This document shows positions 16,785 through 25,775 of a stretch of 64,000 bases of DNA, piece after piece. The position numbers were made by a program, and so were the translations under genes. This DNA is from JANMZO01 sp963763135 (lineage in GTDB: Bacteria; Actinomycetota; Acidimicrobiia; Acidimicrobiales; JANYDT01), in the NCBI GenBank assembly GCA_963763135.1, contig CAVXNJ010000005.1, positions 362,835 to 426,834 of the forward strand, written 5' to 3'. Under the pieces are notes generated by a model. That model was not told where the DNA came from. It searched no databases and saw nothing but the letters and a program-made list of their open reading frames with translations. Within the stretch, counting starts at the first letter, position 1. Every line of letters starts with the position of its first letter.

Positions 16785-17882
16785 TCATGGCTGCGAGACG
16801 GTATCGCCGTGGCCGAGGGCGATCTTCACGATGTTGCGGATAGCGACCGACCCCGGGTCGAAGTAAGCACCGTGGGTCTTCGCCCCTTGCGAGGAGAAGC
16901 GCTTCGCTCCAAAGCCCTCCGCCGACGGGTCTTCGCCATGGGCCGGCGCGAACGAGATCGGATCCAACGTGATGTGGCGAATCACGGGCAACGGGGGCGG
17001 GAGCAGGATCGGCACGGCGATAGGCGTTGCCACCGTGCCCTTCGAGGCCCACAGCGAGATCTTGGGCGACCCCAGTTGCTTTCGGTGGTTGGCATCCATC
17101 CCGGGACTGCCCACCACGATCGCGTCGGTCACCCCCTTCGTATCGAGCCCCCGCTTCATGGCCTGACCCACCACGACCGTTCCGTAGCTATGCCCAAGAA
17201 TGGTCAGATGCGCCGAATCGTTAAGCGCGCGTATGGTTTCCAGGTCGGCCCCGAGTGACTCGGCGCCGATTCTCGCTCGACCGGATTCACGGGCTTGGAG
17301 CAACCCGGTGAAGCTGAGGTCGGGGCTGTCGTAGCCGAGCCAGGCGATGACAGCGACCCGGGTTCCGGGCGCCTGTCGTTTCGCCTCGGCAAGAAGGGCA
17401 ACGGCTCTCGGACGGATCTGCGTTTCGAAGTTCGCGAGTTCGTTCGTCATGCCCGGGACCAACACGATGATGTGCTGCGCGTTCACCAGGTCACCGAGGA
17501 CTTCGACCAACTGTCCGTCGTTGCGGGTATCTCCCCGCAGGTAGACCCGTTCGTTCTTCTCCGCCAGCCCTCGCTGCAGCGTGGCCCGGGCGCCGCGCTC
17601 GCGTTTCGCTGAGTCGAGCAGCACCCGGTGCACGCGCTCATTCATTGCCGACAGCCGTTCGGCGGCGTCGGCCCGACGAAACCCGTGCGCCCGGTCGCCG
17701 ACCCAGCCGTGTTGGCGATCCAGAGCTAGGCGAAGGAAGGCCACCGCCATCGACGCAGTAGCCGCGGGATGGAATCCACATTGCGCGAGGCGACGTTCCC
17801 ACTGAAGCAGGCTCGCGGCCCAATCCCCCAACTCGGCCGCCAACCGTTCAAGTTCCCTGGCCACAGCGCTCGACGTTCCCAT
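16785..17882 (-). CDS. DUF1023-type alpha/beta hydrolase
   Basis: 365 residues from ATG 17882. The N-terminal half is helical with leucine/alanine-rich segments (ARELERLAAELGDWAASLLQ); the C-terminal half is an alpha/beta hydrolase with nucleophile elbow GHSYGT (catalytic Ser), the preceding VAVIAWLGYDSP and a late His/Asp region (THGAYFDPGS). Actinobacteria often carry such proteins with a helical WXG-like N-terminus. The reading frame stays open upstream to 18182 only because the repeat tract lacks stops. The substrate is unknown. Confidence 0.85.
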   Translation of the reverse strand: MGTSSAVARELERLAAELGDWAASLLQWERRLAQCGFHPAATASMAVAFLRLALDRQHGWVGDRAHGFRRADAAERLSAMNERVHRVLLDSAKRERGARATLQRGLAEKNERVYLRGDTRNDGQLVEVLGDLVNAQHIIVLVPGMTNELANFETQIRPRAVALLAEAKRQAPGTRVAVIAWLGYDSPDLSFTGLLQARESGRARIGAESLGADLETIRALNDSAHLTILGHSYGTVVVGQAMKRGLDTKGVTDAIVVGSPGMDANHRKQLGSPKISLWASKGTVATPIAVPILLPPPLPVIRHITLDPISFAPAHGEDPSAEGFGAKRFSSQGAKTHGAYFDPGSVAIRNIVKIALGHGDTVSQP

Positions 17883-18041
17883 CACAACCTCCAACCGGTC
17901 CGACCGCTTCGAACCATCAGCCGGACTCCTGCACGGACGCGGCGATTCCTGCGGCACAACATTCACGGGAGGAGGTCCGAGCAACGTAAACCGCTTCCGA
18001 CCGGAGCGGAGTAGGTAACCGCGCGTTGGTCGCCGCATGCA

Positions 18042-18175
18042 CGATGTGCACCGGACCGATGATGTGCACCGGACCGCGATGTGTCCGGGACCCACGAGGT
18101 GCACCGGACCCACGATGTGCACCGGACCGCGATGTGTCCGGGACCCACGACGTGCGCGGGACCCACGATGTGCAA
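18042..18175. repeat. irregular tandem repeat GATGTGCACCGGACC
   Basis: About eight degenerate copies of a 15-17-bp motif (GATGTGCACCGGACC and GATGTGTCCGGGACC) fill most of the gap between the divergent hydrolase and thiolase starts. No gene is supported here; frames through it are open only because of the repeat. It ends about 108 bp before the thiolase start. Confidence 0.85.
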
Positions 18176-18282
18176 TGCGCACGCAGGTTCCGCCAGAATC
18201 AACAGGCTCCGAACGCGCCCTTCAACGAGAACGGCAATCGGGACTCAACTGCCCCACCACTGCCCCACCACAAGGAGAAGCC

Positions 18283-19512
18283 ATGGAACGCGAAGCCTGG
18301 ATCATTGATGCCGTACGGTCACCTCGAGGGAAGGGGAAGGAAACCGGAGCGCTGCACAACGTGCACCCGCAGCGGATCCTCGCGCAGGTTCTCAACGCGC
18401 TGAAGGACCGCGTCGGTTTCGACACCGCCGACGTCGACGACGTCATCATGGGTTGCGGCGCCGGTAGCGGCGACCACTCGATGGACATCGCCCGCATGGC
18501 CACCCTCGACGCCGGTTGGTCGCTCGACGCTCCCGGAGTCACACTCAACCGGTTCTGTGGTTCGGGTCAGCAGGCCGTCAACTTCGCCGCGATGGGCGTG
18601 CTCGCCGGCCATCAGGACCTTGTCATCGGCGGTGGTGTCGAGTCGATGTCTCGTCCGTCCCCCATGGGTGTCGACGGCTTCACCGCCAACAATGCGCACC
18701 TGTTCGAGCAGTACCCGATGGTGGCCCAGGGCATCTCGGCCGACCTCATCGCCAGTGTCGAAGGCTTCAGCCGTGAGGAATGCGACGCCCTCGGCGTCGA
18801 ATCGCAAGCCCGGGCCGCCGTCGCTCTGGCTGAAGGTCGCTTCGGCAACAGCCTCGTGCCGATCTTCCACGACGACGGCACGCTCGCCCTCGACCACGAA
18901 GAGTTCCCGCGTCCGGGCACCACCCTCGCCGACCTGGCGAAGCTGACGCCCAGCTTCGAGAAGATGGGTGCATTCGTCCGCCCCGAGACCGGCCTCACGA
19001 TCGACCAGACCGCGCTGCTCTCCTACCCGCATCTCTCGGAGATCCGCCACGTCCACCACGGCGGCAACTCCTCCGGTGTCGTCGACGGTGCGTCCGCCGT
19101 GTGTGTCGCCTCCCCGACGTTCGCCAAGGCCCACGGGCTCAAGCCCCGCGCCCGTATCGTGATGAGCGCCGTCGCCGGAACCGACCCGGTCATCATGCTC
19201 ACCGCCCCCGGTCCGGCCGCCAAGCGTTGCGTCGCGAAGGCCGGCATGACCTTCGACGACATCGACCTCTTCGAGATCAACGAGGCGTTCGCCTCGGTCG
19301 TGTTGAAGTTCATGCGTGACACGAACGTCCCGTGGGACAAGATCAACGTCAACGGCGGCGCCATGGCCCTGGGCCACCCGATCGGCGCCACCGGCGGCAT
19401 GCTGATCGGCACCCTGGTCGACGAACTGGAACGCCAGGACAAGCAGTTCGGCCTCATCGCCATGTGCACCGGCGGCGGAATGGGCACCGCCACGATCATC
19501 GAACGCATCTAG
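18283..19512 (+). CDS. acetyl-CoA C-acyltransferase (thiolase)
   Basis: 409 residues of the thiolase fold; cleaves 3-ketoacyl-CoA in beta-oxidation or condenses acyl-CoA units. The acylated Cys is at about residue 92 (NRFCGSGQQA). The His motif is NGGAMALGHPIGATG (about 363) and the second active Cys lies in MCTGGGMG (about 394). AAGGAG precedes ATG 18283; longer frames upstream are in the repeat tract. It is a single gene with an intergenic repeat on each side, so no pathway partner is visible. Confidence 0.95.
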   Translation: MEREAWIIDAVRSPRGKGKETGALHNVHPQRILAQVLNALKDRVGFDTADVDDVIMGCGAGSGDHSMDIARMATLDAGWSLDAPGVTLNRFCGSGQQAVNFAAMGVLAGHQDLVIGGGVESMSRPSPMGVDGFTANNAHLFEQYPMVAQGISADLIASVEGFSREECDALGVESQARAAVALAEGRFGNSLVPIFHDDGTLALDHEEFPRPGTTLADLAKLTPSFEKMGAFVRPETGLTIDQTALLSYPHLSEIRHVHHGGNSSGVVDGASAVCVASPTFAKAHGLKPRARIVMSAVAGTDPVIMLTAPGPAAKRCVAKAGMTFDDIDLFEINEAFASVVLKFMRDTNVPWDKINVNGGAMALGHPIGATGGMLIGTLVDELERQDKQFGLIAMCTGGGMGTATIIERI

Positions 19513-19574
19513 GCCCGAACCTGGCCGGTGCGGTTCCCAACCCGGCCGGTGCGGTTCCCAACCTGACCAATCGC

Positions 19575-19633
19575 GGTACCCAACCAGGACGTTCCGGGCC
19601 GCCCAGGCGCGGAACATCCCCGGGTTGGGTACC
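19575..19633. repeat. 59-bp inverted-repeat element with attC-like ends
   Basis: GGTACCCAAC (19575-19584) and GTTGGGTACC (19624-19633) are perfect 10-bp terminal inverted repeats enclosing 39 bp. An inner stem, GTTCCG/CGGAAC, is present. The 7-mers ACCCAAC and GTTGGGT match the RYYYAAC and GTTRRRY core boxes of integron attC sites. Two nearby GGTTCCCAAC copies (about 19533 and 19555) are diverged relatives. It lies between the convergent thiolase and WecA-like genes. Confidence 0.7.
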
Positions 19634-19754
19634 TTCCGCCACCAGGACGGGCACCACCGGTGGTGGTGACCCGTGGGCGACGTACCGGGCGCCACCACCG
19701 ACGCACGAACCACCGACGCACGAACCACGCACGCCACGGGAGCGGAGGCGCTGG

Positions 19755-20894
19755 TCAGACGTTTGATTCGACCGAGCGCGACTCCCGCTCCTCGCGACGT
19801 TCCTTGCGAAGCTGCGGATGGAATCCCGCAAACCACACCACGGTGAGAAACGCGACGACGAGCGGGACGAGCACGAGTCGGGAGCGGAAGAACAGCGGGG
19901 CGAGGACAAAGCCGGAGAAGATCGCCGTCAGCGAGCAGAGGATGATCACGGTTCGGCGGGGCCCGTGTCCGAGTTCGACCAGGCGGTAGTGCAGATGGTC
20001 ACGATCCGCCGTCGCGACACCCGTCCGGCGGATCGTCCGGGTGATCACCAGACGTATCGTGTCGCCGATCGGCACCGCCAAGATGATGATCGGGATGAAC
20101 AGCGGCGCGAAGAAGAAGTACGTCTGGCGGGCGACCGGTACCTGGATGGCGCGCCCTCCAACCACCATGGTCGACGCCGCGAGCAGCAGCCCCAGAAGCA
20201 TCGCTCCGGCGTCACCCATGAAGATCTTCGCCGGCGAGAAGTTGAACGGCAGAAAGCCCAGGCAGCAGCCGAGGAGGATCGCCGCGACGAGCGGACCGAC
20301 GTTGGACCCGGTGATCAGCTGGTTGGAGAAGAGGTTCGCGCCGTAGAGCAGGAACGCGGCGCTGGCGACGGCGACGAGTCCCGAGGCGAGGCCGTCGAGT
20401 CCGTCGATCAGGTTGATCGCGTTGGCCATCCCGACCACCCAGAGGACCGTCACCAGCGGCGTGAGGTCGGCCGAAATCTGGATCGTGCCGAGACCGAGCG
20501 GAAGCGGGATCTGGTCGAGCGTCGTCCCGAACAGATCGAGCGCGCTTCCCGCGAGAACTTGACCTGCAAGTTTTGCCGGAGCGGAGAGTTCGACCACGTC
20601 ATCGATGGTGCCGACGGCCGTGATGATCATCGCCGCGATCGCGATTCCGAGCGGCTCCGACGATGCGTTGAACATCTCTCGAAACTGGGGAATCCGGGAG
20701 GCGAACGCAATCGTGATGATGAATCCGATGCACATGCCGACACCGCCGAGGAGCGGCGTGGCCTTCTCGTGAAGCCGTCGGTCGGCATCCGGTGCGGCGA
20801 GGATTCCGAGGTACTCGGCAACTCGAATCGCCATGGGCATCAGTGCCGCGGTGATAGCAAACGCCACACCGATGACAAGCAGGTACCCGGCCAC
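19755..20894 (-). CDS. WecA/MraY-family UDP-sugar:undecaprenyl-phosphate phosphotransferase
   Basis: 379 residues with about eleven membrane helices. Family motifs: AVGTIDDVVEL (Asp-Asp near TM3), NAINLIDGLDGLA, FMGDAGAMLLG and the cytoplasmic DRDHLHYRLVELG loop, the HxHxR-type site of the WecA branch. It transfers a sugar-1-phosphate from UDP-sugar to the lipid carrier for arabinogalactan or other wall polymers. The start is GTG 20894, 18 bp downstream of the rpiB stop on the same strand, so the two are likely co-transcribed. Confidence 0.92.
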   Translation of the reverse strand: MAGYLLVIGVAFAITAALMPMAIRVAEYLGILAAPDADRRLHEKATPLLGGVGMCIGFIITIAFASRIPQFREMFNASSEPLGIAIAAMIITAVGTIDDVVELSAPAKLAGQVLAGSALDLFGTTLDQIPLPLGLGTIQISADLTPLVTVLWVVGMANAINLIDGLDGLASGLVAVASAAFLLYGANLFSNQLITGSNVGPLVAAILLGCCLGFLPFNFSPAKIFMGDAGAMLLGLLLAASTMVVGGRAIQVPVARQTYFFFAPLFIPIIILAVPIGDTIRLVITRTIRRTGVATADRDHLHYRLVELGHGPRRTVIILCSLTAIFSGFVLAPLFFRSRLVLVPLVVAFLTVVWFAGFHPQLRKERREERESRSVESNV

Positions 20895-20912
20895 GGACTC
20901 GAGAACAGCCGG

Positions 20913-21377
20913 TTAGTCGGCGGATGCGGCAGTGGCGGCGTCGTCGAGCGCGAGCAGTTTGTCGATGCGCTGCTGATGCCGTCCCCCCTGGAATGTCGCT
21001 TCGAGATAGGCGAGCACGGCGTCGTGGGCGACCTGCGGGCCGACGAGTCGTTCTCCGAGGCAGATCACGTTGGCGTTGTTGTGTTCGCGGGCCAGGCGGG
21101 CGCTCGTCACGTCGTGGATCGTGGCGGCGCGGACTCCCGGAACCTTGTTCGCGGCCATCGCGATTCCGATCCCGCTCCCGCACACACAGAGGCCGAAATC
21201 AGCAGTGTTTGCCGCGACGGCGCGCCCGACGGCCGCTCCGTAGTCGGGATAGTCGACCGAATCCGTGGTGTGGGTCCCGAGATCTTCCACGTCGTGTCCG
21301 AGTGACCGGAGCATGGCGACCAGTTCATTCTTCATGCGAAATCCGGCGTGATCAGAACCGGCGACGATGCGAGTCAT
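20913..21377 (-). CDS. rpiB: ribose-5-phosphate isomerase B
   Basis: 154 residues. GSDHAGFRMK at the N-terminus, CVCGSGIGIAMAANK with the catalytic Cys, and REHNNANVICLGERLVG define the RpiB/LacAB fold. It interconverts ribose-5- and ribulose-5-phosphate in the pentose phosphate pathway. ATG 21377 fits the family start (MTRIVAGSDHAG). It is the first gene of a pair with the WecA-like gene. Confidence 0.95.
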   Translation of the reverse strand: MTRIVAGSDHAGFRMKNELVAMLRSLGHDVEDLGTHTTDSVDYPDYGAAVGRAVAANTADFGLCVCGSGIGIAMAANKVPGVRAATIHDVTSARLAREHNNANVICLGERLVGPQVAHDAVLAYLEATFQGGRHQQRIDKLLALDDAATAASAD

Positions 21378-21517
21378 GGTGCCAAGGGTAGTCCCCAAGC
21401 CCCGTTCCCCAGTGCCTCTCGACCTCGGTAGACCCCTCGACCACTCGACCACCCGACCACCCGGTCGGCCAGTCGGCCGACCACTCGGCGAGCCGGGCGG
21501 ACCACTAGGGTCGGCGA

Positions 21518-22438
21518 ATGGATTACGACACGATCGCCTCGATGTTCCTGGCTCCCCTCACGGAACCGATTCCGGAACCGGAGGTCCCGTCGACACCGGC
21601 GCGTCGACTCCGCGATGCACTCGAGCCCATCGCTACCCAGGGTTGGTGGTCGCGTTCCGCCGCCAACCGGGTGACCTCCCTCGGACTGGGCTTCTTCGAC
21701 GGGTACGTCTGGGGACGCGCCGCGGCCCTCGGGGAACCTGCGGCGTCGGTCGTCGTCTCGACGTTCGGGGTCTTTGAGCCGGCGTTCCTGAGCGCGGTGT
21801 ACAACCAGGGACGCAGCAGCGCTACCCGTTCCGCCGTGCTGGCCGCCCGGGAAGAAGGCGCGGCCGAAAGCCTCACCACGGTGCTCGGTGAGGCGAGGCG
21901 GGCCGAGTCGGAAGCTGCAGCCGATACGTTGCTCGCCGCGCTGGCCGGGCTCGATGGATGCGCCCGTCCCCTGTTCAGCGGGCTGCGGGAACTGCCGACA
22001 CCGGCCGACGAGTTCGGTCGGCTCTGGAGGGCAGCCGAGCTCGTCCGAGAACACCGCGGCGACGGCCACCTCGCTGCGTGCATCGCCGCGGGGCTCACCG
22101 CGGTCGAGATGAACGTGCTGACCGAGCTCTGGCTGGGTTATCCCGTCGGCGGCTACGCCGCGAGCCGTGGCTTCGGGCCCGACGCGCTGGCGGCTGCGGT
22201 GGCGTCGTTGGCTGAGCGGGGATGGGTGGTCGGTGACGTCCCGACCGCGACGTTGACCGCCGAGGGCCGAAACGTCCGTGTCGGCCTTGAAGATCAGACC
22301 GATAGGTCACAGGACGCGTTGATGGCGGCGCTCGGTTCGGCGGCCGAAACACTGATCGGCCAGGTCAGCGACATAGCCGATGCGCTGATGACGGCGCGGG
22401 TGTTCCCGTCGGACCCTCGCAAACGCGCCGCCGGCTGA
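21518..22438 (+). CDS. SCO6745-like protein
   Basis: 306 residues, helical. The N-terminal half (WWSRSAANRVTSLGLGFFDGY, GRAAALGEPAASVVVSTFGVF) and the C-terminal helix-turn-helix-like part (VGGYAASRGFGPDALAAAVA, LAERGWV) match the uncharacterised actinobacterial SCO6745 type. ATG 21518 follows a possible -10 (TAGGGT, 21507-21512) by 5 nt, so the message may be leaderless. The function is unknown; the winged-helix-like end suggests a regulator or ligand-binding protein. Confidence 0.75.
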   Translation: MDYDTIASMFLAPLTEPIPEPEVPSTPARRLRDALEPIATQGWWSRSAANRVTSLGLGFFDGYVWGRAAALGEPAASVVVSTFGVFEPAFLSAVYNQGRSSATRSAVLAAREEGAAESLTTVLGEARRAESEAAADTLLAALAGLDGCARPLFSGLRELPTPADEFGRLWRAAELVREHRGDGHLAACIAAGLTAVEMNVLTELWLGYPVGGYAASRGFGPDALAAAVASLAERGWVVGDVPTATLTAEGRNVRVGLEDQTDRSQDALMAALGSAAETLIGQVSDIADALMTARVFPSDPRKRAAG

Positions 22439-22553
22439 CCGGGCCACACGTAACACCGTCGTGGTTTGTAATGCCGGTCACAGACAACGATGCTGGTCGG
22501 TGAGAACCTGACACCAACCACTCAACTGACTCTCCGCCCCGAAAGGTCGAGCC

Positions 22554-23003
22554 ATGGCCCTCTCACCGTTCCCCGATAACCACATAGTCAGCTCACAGAA
22601 GCTGAAGTTGGCGGATTGTGTCGACAGCCTGGCGCACCTCCCCCTGTTCGCCAAGGTGGCCAAGCGTCACCTTCGGGCGATCGCGAAGCTGACCCACGAG
22701 GAGCAGATCGAAGCCGGTGAGAACCTGATCACCGAGGGCGCTGCAGCCGGTGAGGCATACATCATCCTCGCCGGTTCGGCCGTCGTGCGACGGAACGGGA
22801 GGAAGGTCGCGGAGGTTGGTCCGGGTGACGTGGTCGGCGAGATGGGCATGCTTCTCGACCGCCCCCGAAACTCAACGGTTCAGGCCCTCACCCCACTCGA
22901 ATACCTCGTGATCAGCCGCAAGGTCGTGAAGGAGTGCGTCGCCGAGTCGCCGGAGTTGGCTTGGCTCCTCATCGAAGCTGTCGCTCACCGAGCCGAGACG
23001 TAG
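22554..23003 (+). CDS. cyclic-nucleotide-binding domain protein without HTH
   Basis: 149 residues forming one Crp-type cNMP-binding barrel: LAHLPLFAKVAKRHLRAIAK, the EEQIEAGENLITEG strand pair, AYIILAGSAVVRRNG and the phosphate-binding cassette GDVVGEMGMLLDRPRNSTV. There is no DNA-binding domain after the barrel, so it is a sensor or adaptor rather than a transcription factor. An AAAGG site precedes ATG 22554. It is convergent with the TetR gene, 6 bp apart. Confidence 0.88.
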   Translation: MALSPFPDNHIVSSQKLKLADCVDSLAHLPLFAKVAKRHLRAIAKLTHEEQIEAGENLITEGAAAGEAYIILAGSAVVRRNGRKVAEVGPGDVVGEMGMLLDRPRNSTVQALTPLEYLVISRKVVKECVAESPELAWLLIEAVAHRAET

Positions 23004-23009
23004 ACCAGG

Positions 23010-23657
23010 TCAGCCCGCTGACCGGCCGCTGGTCGGAAGCCGCAGGCCGTCGACGAAGGCCTCCAGCGAAAATCGCCACAGCGCGATTCCGTCGGCGTCG
23101 CCAAGCCGGCGCCAGAAGTTTGCGCCCATGGGCGGAGGAAGTCGACTGAGTTCGTTCACAGCCAGCCCGTGACAGAACGAGTGAAACGCGAAGACGATCT
23201 CGACGATCGGTCGTGGCGCGAGATCACCGGCGTCGAGCGCGCGTCGGACCCTCGCCGCCAGGGCTGAGTACGAGCGCCCCAGTTCGCGATTGGCCGCGGG
23301 GTCGGCAATCACCTCGGTGCTCATCTGGTCGAACGTGATGCGAAACAGGTGCGGACGGCCGATGGCGAAGGCCCGAAAGCCATCGATACCGGCCTGTACG
23401 AGATCGGCCGCGGCGTCGTCGGTCGTCGGCACTGCGTAAACCAGATCGGCCAGGAATCCGAATCCCCTCGCGGCGAGCGCATGCATCAGGACCTGCTTCG
23501 AGCCAAACGCGCTGTAGACGGCTCTGGTCGATTCGTTGATCTCCTCCGCCACCCCACGCACCGACACGGCGTCGGGCCCTCCCGCGGCGAGGAGGCGCTC
23601 AGCCGCGTCGAGCAGGGCCTCTCGCGTGTGGCTGTCGTGTTTGAACGGCCGGGCCAT
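23010..23657 (-). CDS. TetR-family regulator of the adjacent FAD oxygenase
   Basis: 215 residues. The N-terminal TetR HTH is clear (REALLDAAERLLAAGGPDAV, VRGVAEEINESTRAVYSAFG, SKQVLMHALAARGF), followed by a ligand-binding helical domain including FAIGRPHLFRITFDQ of the WHG type. It is transcribed divergently from the FAD oxidoreductase over a shared operator (23674-23712), so it likely represses that gene and itself until a substrate binds. Confidence 0.9.
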   Translation of the reverse strand: MARPFKHDSHTREALLDAAERLLAAGGPDAVSVRGVAEEINESTRAVYSAFGSKQVLMHALAARGFGFLADLVYAVPTTDDAAADLVQAGIDGFRAFAIGRPHLFRITFDQMSTEVIADPAANRELGRSYSALAARVRRALDAGDLAPRPIVEIVFAFHSFCHGLAVNELSRLPPPMGANFWRRLGDADGIALWRFSLEAFVDGLRLPTSGRSAG

Positions 23658-23673
23658 GGTTTGACAAACTAAC

Positions 23674-23712
23674 GCAACATCGTTACGTTGCATCGTTACG
23701 TAACGTTGTTGC
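23674..23712. promoter_or_regulatory. TetR operator, inverted repeat
   Basis: GCAACATCGTTACG (23674-23687) and CGTAACGTTGTTGC (23699-23712) are inverted with a single mismatch. The centre also holds a direct copy of CATCGTTACG. It sits between divergent starts at 23657 and 23734. TTGACA at 23661-23666 may be part of a promoter. Confidence 0.75.
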
Positions 23713-23733
23713 ACTTGTAACCAGGGAGAATTC

Positions 23734-24972
23734 ATGAACAGCGCAGGTCGTACCAGCGGGCACGAGGTCGTAATCGTCGGAGGGGGAATCGCCGGAGCGT
23801 CGCTCGCGTTCGCCCTGGCAAGCGCCGGCCAGTCCGTCCTGGTGCTTGAAGCGACCGAGCGATTCGACGACCGGGTTCGCGGCGAGAGCATGCTTCCGTG
23901 GGGAGTCAAGGAAGCGCAGAACCTCGGCGTGGCCGACGTGCTGTTCGCCGCCGGAGGTCACTGTTCGGGCCGGTGGCGCCGTCACGGCGAAGGTTCCGAG
24001 GCCCGCGACATTCCGATCGGCATCCTGGTTCCCGGCGTGAACGGCACCCTCAACCTGGCCCATCCGGTCGCCTGTCAGGCAATGCTCGATGCCGCTGAGG
24101 CCGCCGGCGCAACCGTTCGGCGCGGGATCACCGATGTTCGCATCGTCAGTGGCGCGTTCCCCACCATTTGCTACCGGGAGCAGGGCGAGGCCCAGACCAC
24201 GTCCACCCTCCTCATCGTCGGGGCCGATGGGCGGGGTTCGGTCGTTCGACGAGGCGCCGGAATTGCCCTGCACGAGCAGTCAGCTGACGGCTTTGTTGCG
24301 GGCATGCTGGTCGACGGGTTGAGCGAACAGGCCGACCATGACGCGCTTTGCGACACCGATATCGGCCTGTTCCTGCTGTTCCCGCAGGGCAACGGTCGGG
24401 CTCGGGCCTACCACGTCGTGCCGCCCGAGTTGCGAACCCGCTATGCGGGAGCGAATGGCCCGGAACGGTTCCTGGCCGACATGGCGCTGGCTCCCGCCGA
24501 GGTGCGTGATCTCCTGACTTCCGCACGACCGGCCGGCCCCTGCGCCGCGTTTCCCGGATCCGACACCTGGACGGATCGTCCGTTCGTCGACGGAGTCGTG
24601 CTCATCGGCGACGCCGCCGGGCACAATGATCCAACGGCCGGTTGCGGACTGTCGGTGGCCCTCCGAGATGCGCGCATTGTGCGTGACCTGGTACTTGACG
24701 GCGCCTACCGGGCCCGGGACTTTGCACCCTACGGCGCCGAGCGGACCGAGCGCATGCAGAAGCTGCGCCTGCTAGCCGACGTCCTCAACGCCGCCTGCGT
24801 GATTCCGGGAGCCGATCGCACGATCCGACGCCAGCGCTTCGACCACGCCATGGCGACGATGGACCCGCGACTGTTTCCCCTCGTCGTCGGGATGTTCGCC
24901 GGCCCCGAACACATTCCGAACGACCTCGTCGCCGGGACCGCCAGCTTCGACTGCGTGATGACAGCTGCATAG
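23734..24972 (+). CDS. FAD-dependent group A monooxygenase/oxidoreductase
   Basis: 412 residues of the p-hydroxybenzoate hydroxylase fold. The Rossmann motif is VVIVGGGIAGASLAFALA (about residues 12-28), followed by the Glu that binds FAD ribose (LVLEATERF). A GADGRGS motif lies mid-protein and the second FAD motif is VLIGDAAGHNDPTAGCGLS (about 290). It likely hydroxylates or oxidises an aromatic or hydrophobic compound sensed by the divergent TetR protein. ATG is preceded by AGGGAG. Confidence 0.9.
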   Translation: MNSAGRTSGHEVVIVGGGIAGASLAFALASAGQSVLVLEATERFDDRVRGESMLPWGVKEAQNLGVADVLFAAGGHCSGRWRRHGEGSEARDIPIGILVPGVNGTLNLAHPVACQAMLDAAEAAGATVRRGITDVRIVSGAFPTICYREQGEAQTTSTLLIVGADGRGSVVRRGAGIALHEQSADGFVAGMLVDGLSEQADHDALCDTDIGLFLLFPQGNGRARAYHVVPPELRTRYAGANGPERFLADMALAPAEVRDLLTSARPAGPCAAFPGSDTWTDRPFVDGVVLIGDAAGHNDPTAGCGLSVALRDARIVRDLVLDGAYRARDFAPYGAERTERMQKLRLLADVLNAACVIPGADRTIRRQRFDHAMATMDPRLFPLVVGMFAGPEHIPNDLVAGTASFDCVMTAA

Positions 24973-24984
24973 TTGCAGCCCACG

Positions 24985-25064
24985 GCGTAGGCCGGGCTCA
25001 GCGTAGGCCGGGCTCAGCGCAGGCCGGGCTCAGCGCAGGCCGGGCTCAGCGCGGGCCGGGCTCA
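24985..25064. repeat. 16-bp tandem repeat, five units
   Basis: Units of GCGYAGGCCGGGCTCA start at 24985, 25001, 25017, 25033 and 25049. The last unit supplies the stop codon of the minus-strand TetR gene (25062-25064). It lies between the convergent FAD oxygenase and TetR genes. Confidence 0.95.
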
Positions 25065-25664
25065 GCGCGGGGCGTACGCCGCCACGAACCCGTCGAAGGT
25101 GCGGTCGGCAAAGCCTTCCGACAGCAGGGCGACGTCGGCCAACACGCAGAACACGAGGGGACCGACCAGGTGGGCGATCGCCTCATCGAGATTGATGTCG
25201 GGCCGAAGGAGGCCCTCTTTCTGGCCGCGTTCGAACAGATCTTGCGCGATCAGGTCTTCCCGTTCCTTGAAATGGCCCTCGAGCTCGGCGATCCCGGGCT
25301 CGTGGGCCTTCATCATGAACAGTGCAGGCACGATACGAGACCAGTTGGGCTCGGCCATCATTGCGGCCAGCGCCCGGGTGAAGCCGCGCCCCGCCTCCAG
25401 AAAGCCCATGTCGGCTGGCGGCGTTTCCATGTGCGGCATGCAGTGCCCGAAGACCCCGACCATCAGGTCATCCCGGGTCGGCCAGTGCCTATAGATCGTT
25501 GACTTGGCCACACCCGACTTGGCCACCACCGCATCGACAGTGAGCGCGGCGGGCCCGCCTTCGACCACGAGGTCAACCGCGGCGTCAAGCACGGCGGCCC
25601 GGGTTCGGGAAATTCGCGGATCAGTCATCTCGTCGGCGAATCGTAGCTGTGACGGGATTCTCAT
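25062..25664 (-). CDS. TetR-family repressor of the adjacent MFS exporter
   Basis: 200 residues. The HTH is VLDAAVDLVVEGGPAALTVD...VAKSTIYRHWPTRDDLMVGV, followed by a TetR_C-type helical domain. ATG 25664 has GAGGAC upstream at good spacing; the alternative ATG 25628 lacks a site. It is divergent from the MFS gene with two TATCGTACTGTT-type operators in between, the usual layout of a drug-efflux repressor. Confidence 0.9.
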   Translation of the reverse strand: MRIPSQLRFADEMTDPRISRTRAAVLDAAVDLVVEGGPAALTVDAVVAKSGVAKSTIYRHWPTRDDLMVGVFGHCMPHMETPPADMGFLEAGRGFTRALAAMMAEPNWSRIVPALFMMKAHEPGIAELEGHFKEREDLIAQDLFERGQKEGLLRPDINLDEAIAHLVGPLVFCVLADVALLSEGFADRTFDGFVAAYAPR

Positions 25665-25688
25665 CAAAAAGTCCTCGCTTTTTCGAAT

Positions 25689-25740
25689 AACAGTACGATA
25701 CCGTATCGTACTGTTAGATACGAGACGGTATCGTACTGTT
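25689..25740. promoter_or_regulatory. tandem TetR operators
   Basis: Operator 1 (25689-25715) has perfect 12-bp arms AACAGTACGATA/TATCGTACTGTT around CCG. Operator 2 (25716-25740) keeps one perfect arm (TATCGTACTGTT) and a degenerate left arm. Both lie between the divergent TetR (25664) and MFS (25776) starts and cover both promoters. Confidence 0.85.
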
Positions 25741-25775
25741 ACTGCCGTTTCGAGAACGATCGAAAAGAGGAACCG

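Noticed and set aside
18319..19836. 505-residue minus-strand frame across the thiolase
   Set aside because: Antisense to a conserved enzyme with clear catalytic motifs; no independent evidence.
19818..21305. 495-residue plus-strand frame across the WecA-like and rpiB genes
   Set aside because: Composed of Arg/Asp/Glu-rich shadow translation of two conserved minus-strand genes.
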